From Pedobacter endophyticus (GTDB taxonomy: Bacteria; Bacteroidota; Bacteroidia; Sphingobacteriales; Sphingobacteriaceae), in contig NZ_CP064939.1 of NCBI RefSeq assembly GCF_015679185.1, positions 2,852,001-2,916,000 on the forward strand: 64,000 nt of DNA. The letters run 5' to 3'. Positions 62,140 through 64,000 of the stretch are shown here, piece by piece. A model generated the notes under the pieces. The model ran no database searches, was not told where the DNA came from, and was given only the letters and a program-made list of their open reading frames with translations. Positions within the stretch are counted from its first letter, which is position 1. The number at the start of each line of letters is the position of its first letter. The translations under genes were made by a program, and so were the position numbers.

Positions 62140-63009
62140 TTATAACTTATTAGAATTATTTATTTGTTGTATACACGCTTCTAAACTGTTTCTCCAATAC
62201 GGAATTTCTATATTAAAAGTCTGTTTAATTTTTGATTTATCCATTACAGAAAAAGCCGGCCTCTTTGCTTTTGTAGGATAGGCCGAGCCTGGAATTGGAT
62301 TGGCCTTAACATTGGTTTCGCTAATTTCGAAGATGGCCTTCGCAAAATCGTACCATGAGGTTACGCCCTCATTGCTGTAATGGTATAAGCCATAAGCGGT
62401 AGACTGCGATTGAATAATATCGAAGATTATGTTGGCCAAATCGATGGCATACGTTGGTGTACCTACCTGATCGGCAATGATGCCCAGTTCGTCTCGTTCT
62501 GCACCGAGCTTTAACATGGTTTTAACGAAGTTGTTGGCATATTCTGAATATAACCAACTAGTTCGGATAATGAAGTGAGCATCTAAGCAATTTTTAACTG
62601 CTATTTCACCATCAAGCTTGGTTTGCCCGTAAACATTGATGGGTTTAGCTACATCATCTTCAATTAAAAGCTTTACTTCATTTCCTTCAAATACAAAATC
62701 TGTTGAAACATGAATTAATGTAGCCGAATGGGCGGCACAAGCCGAAGCCAGGTTTGCTGCTCCGGTTTCGTTTACTGCTTTAGCTATGTCAGCCTCGTCT
62801 TCAGCCTTATCAACCGCAGTGTAAGCGGCACAATTAATAACAAACTTGGGTTTTTCTTTCGCCAATAAGGCATTTAACCCCGATTGATCTAAAATGTTTG
62901 CCTCTGCCTCGGGTGGAGATACAATTTCATTGATGTTTCTGCGCTCAGCTACTGTTTTAAGGCATTGGCCAAGCTGTCCTCCTGCGCCGATAATTAAAAT
63001 TTTAATCAT
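62140..63009 (-). CDS. rmlD: dTDP-4-dehydrorhamnose reductase
   Basis: 289 residues from ATG 63009; the frame runs to 63024, but the first five codons read L-N-Y-N into rmlC and the NAD(P) fold begins at M-I-K-I-L-I-I-G-A-G-G-Q-L-G-Q. Short-chain dehydrogenase features: S-T-D-F-V-F near 103 and Y-G-Q-T-K with the catalytic Tyr/Lys near 126-130. Final step to dTDP-L-rhamnose. It overlaps rmlC by 8 nt. Confidence 0.94.
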   Translation of the reverse strand: MIKILIIGAGGQLGQCLKTVAERRNINEIVSPPEAEANILDQSGLNALLAKEKPKFVINCAAYTAVDKAEDEADIAKAVNETGAANLASACAAHSATLIHVSTDFVFEGNEVKLLIEDDVAKPINVYGQTKLDGEIAVKNCLDAHFIIRTSWLYSEYANNFVKTMLKLGAERDELGIIADQVGTPTYAIDLANIIFDIIQSQSTAYGLYHYSNEGVTSWYDFAKAIFEISETNVKANPIPGSAYPTKAKRPAFSVMDKSKIKQTFNIEIPYWRNSLEACIQQINNSNKL

Positions 63010-63550
63010 GTTGTAATTCAGCAAAAGGTTTTAGCAATAAATCTTTGTCAGATACCGACCGTTTATCTTCCGGAATCAACCAGTCGATATTTAAATCTAC
63101 GTCGTTATAAATTACGCCGGTTTCTGAGGCTTTGTTGAAGAAATTATCGCATTTGTATAAAAATTCGGCAGTTTCACTTAATACCGAAAAGCCGTGTACA
63201 AATCCTCGTGGAATATATAGCTGGAGCTTGTTTTCGGCGCTTAACCGAACCGAGATGTGTTTACCGTATGTTGGCGATCCTGGCCGAGCATCAACTGCAA
63301 CATCCAAAACCTCGCCTTTGGTTACGCGAACCAACTTGGCTTGAGCAAAAGCGCCAGTTTGGGCGTGCAGGCCTCTAATTACACCATAAGAGGAGAATGA
63401 TTGGTTATCTTGAACGAAATCGCCAGACATTCCCGTTTTTTCTTCGAAGCTGTCTTTGTTAAAGCTTTCAAAAAAATAACCTCTTGGGTCTTCAAATACC
63501 CGCGGCTTAATAATCAGACAATCTTTTAAACCGGTTTGTTCAATTTCCAT
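63002..63550 (-). CDS. rmlC: dTDP-4-dehydrorhamnose 3,5-epimerase
   Basis: A 182-residue cupin. R-G-L-H-A-Q near 58-62 carries the catalytic His; K-L-V-R-V-T-K-G-E-V-L-D-V-A-V-D follows at 72-87, and Y-I-P-R-G-F-V-H-G-F near 112-121. The His in R-G-L-H and an Asp downstream form the epimerase pair. Its ATG shares one base with the rmlB stop codon, so the genes are translationally coupled. Confidence 0.96.
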   Translation of the reverse strand: MEIEQTGLKDCLIIKPRVFEDPRGYFFESFNKDSFEEKTGMSGDFVQDNQSFSSYGVIRGLHAQTGAFAQAKLVRVTKGEVLDVAVDARPGSPTYGKHISVRLSAENKLQLYIPRGFVHGFSVLSETAEFLYKCDNFFNKASETGVIYNDVDLNIDWLIPEDKRSVSDKDLLLKPFAELQHD

Positions 63551-64000
63551 TATTTGTTGCTGTATTGTTGGTCATAATAAGATTGATAATTGCCCGATGT
63601 AACGTTATTTAACCAATCTTCGTTTTCCAAATACCAGTCTACTGTTTTAGCCAAACCCTCTTCAAACTGTAAGCTCGGCACCCAATCCAGCTGTTGTTGC
63701 AGCTTAGAAGAATCGATGGCGTAACGCAAATCGTGTCCGGCACGATCGGTAACATAAGTAATCAATTTGGCTGATTCTCCGGCCTCACGACCCAATTTCT
63801 CATCCATAATAGTACAAAGGAGATTGATCAGATCAATGTTTTTCCATTCGTTATGGCCGCCAATGTTATAGGTATCACCCGTTTTCGAGTTGTGGAAAAT
63901 TACATCGATAGCACGGGCATGGTCTTCAACCCAAAGCCAATCGCGAACGTTCTCGCCTTTGCCGTACACCGGTACAGGTTTATTATTTTTGATATTATTT
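63550..64000 (-). CDS. rmlB: dTDP-glucose 4,6-dehydratase, C-terminal part only
   Basis: 150 codons at the right edge; the gene continues past the window. The visible part begins within the K-x-V-P-V-Y-G-K-G-E-N-V-R-D-W segment that follows the catalytic core in RmlB, and includes Y-N-I-G-G-H-N-E. The Tyr-x-x-x-Lys active site and Rossmann start are outside the window. Second step of dTDP-rhamnose synthesis. The gene order rmlB-C-D-A on the minus strand matches the common cluster. Confidence 0.93.
   Translation of the reverse strand, partial: NNIKNNKPVPVYGKGENVRDWLWVEDHARAIDVIFHNSKTGDTYNIGGHNEWKNIDLINLLCTIMDEKLGREAGESAKLITYVTDRAGHDLRYAIDSSKLQQQLDWVPSLQFEEGLAKTVDWYLENEDWLNNVTSGNYQSYYDQQYSNK

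Overview
The window is a stretch of chromosome from a Bacteroidetes bacterium, most likely a Sphingobacteriaceae member close to Pedobacter. The signs are SusC/SusD and other carboxypeptidase-regulatory-domain TonB receptors, DUF4270, GLPGLI, DUF4407 and DUF4286 family proteins, a CarB without its allosteric domain, the sdhC-sdhA-sdhB order of a cytochrome b558-type succinate dehydrogenase, and -7 boxes of the TAnnTTTG type (one has a TTG exactly 19 nt upstream). Genus is inferred from gene content. No rRNA, tRNA, phage, plasmid, CRISPR array or transposase gene was recognised.

Layout. 1-9 kb: end of a DUF4270 gene, a tandem 153-bp repeat, a TPR lipoprotein divergent from a dipeptide epimerase, a rhodanese, a DUF4407 membrane protein, and two secreted peptidases (M61, M28). 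9-13 kb: repeats and carB. 13-18 kb: a structured leader or small RNA, pnuC with an overlapping NadR-like kinase, then a TPP riboswitch driving a TonB receptor. 18-22 kb: sdhCAB. 22-30 kb: cspA, a thioredoxin-like gene, a RelE-type toxin-antitoxin pair, clpS, fabH-like, dtd, a MazG-like gene, DUF4286, a frameshifted gene and a TPR protein. 30-34.5 kb: an S9-peptidase-like lipoprotein lacking its catalytic Ser and His, followed at once by a histidine kinase and a response regulator. 34.6-39.5 kb: cyanophycin synthetase, divergent from cyanophycinase and an isoaspartyl peptidase. 39.5-54 kb: a TPR protein, a tail-specific protease, a Crp/Fnr regulator, a GLPGLI protein with its TonB receptor, an ALDH7-type dehydrogenase, an M1 aminopeptidase and an MscS channel. 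54-60 kb: a SusC/SusD/DUF1735 uptake locus and a secreted unknown. 61-64 kb: dTDP-rhamnose genes rmlB(partial)-C-D-A, running off the right edge.

Genes that work together: sdhCAB; the rml operon, with 1-nt and 8-nt overlaps; the cyanophycin make-and-break set; the vitamin or cofactor uptake block (PnuC, kinase, TPP-controlled receptor); and the pseudo-peptidase with its two-component pair.

The spacers hold most of the unexplained structure: an attenuator-like RNA before pnuC, a TPP riboswitch whose P3 arm is enlarged by about 7-nt-period complementary repeats, 84-bp tandem palindromes with solo relatives elsewhere, an array of two alternating small hairpins, a 350-bp element bounded by 19-bp inverted repeats, and many blocks of dispersed GTCATTGCGAGG / GTCATCCTGAG-type sequence. 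All structures and pairings were read by eye. No homology search or folding was run.
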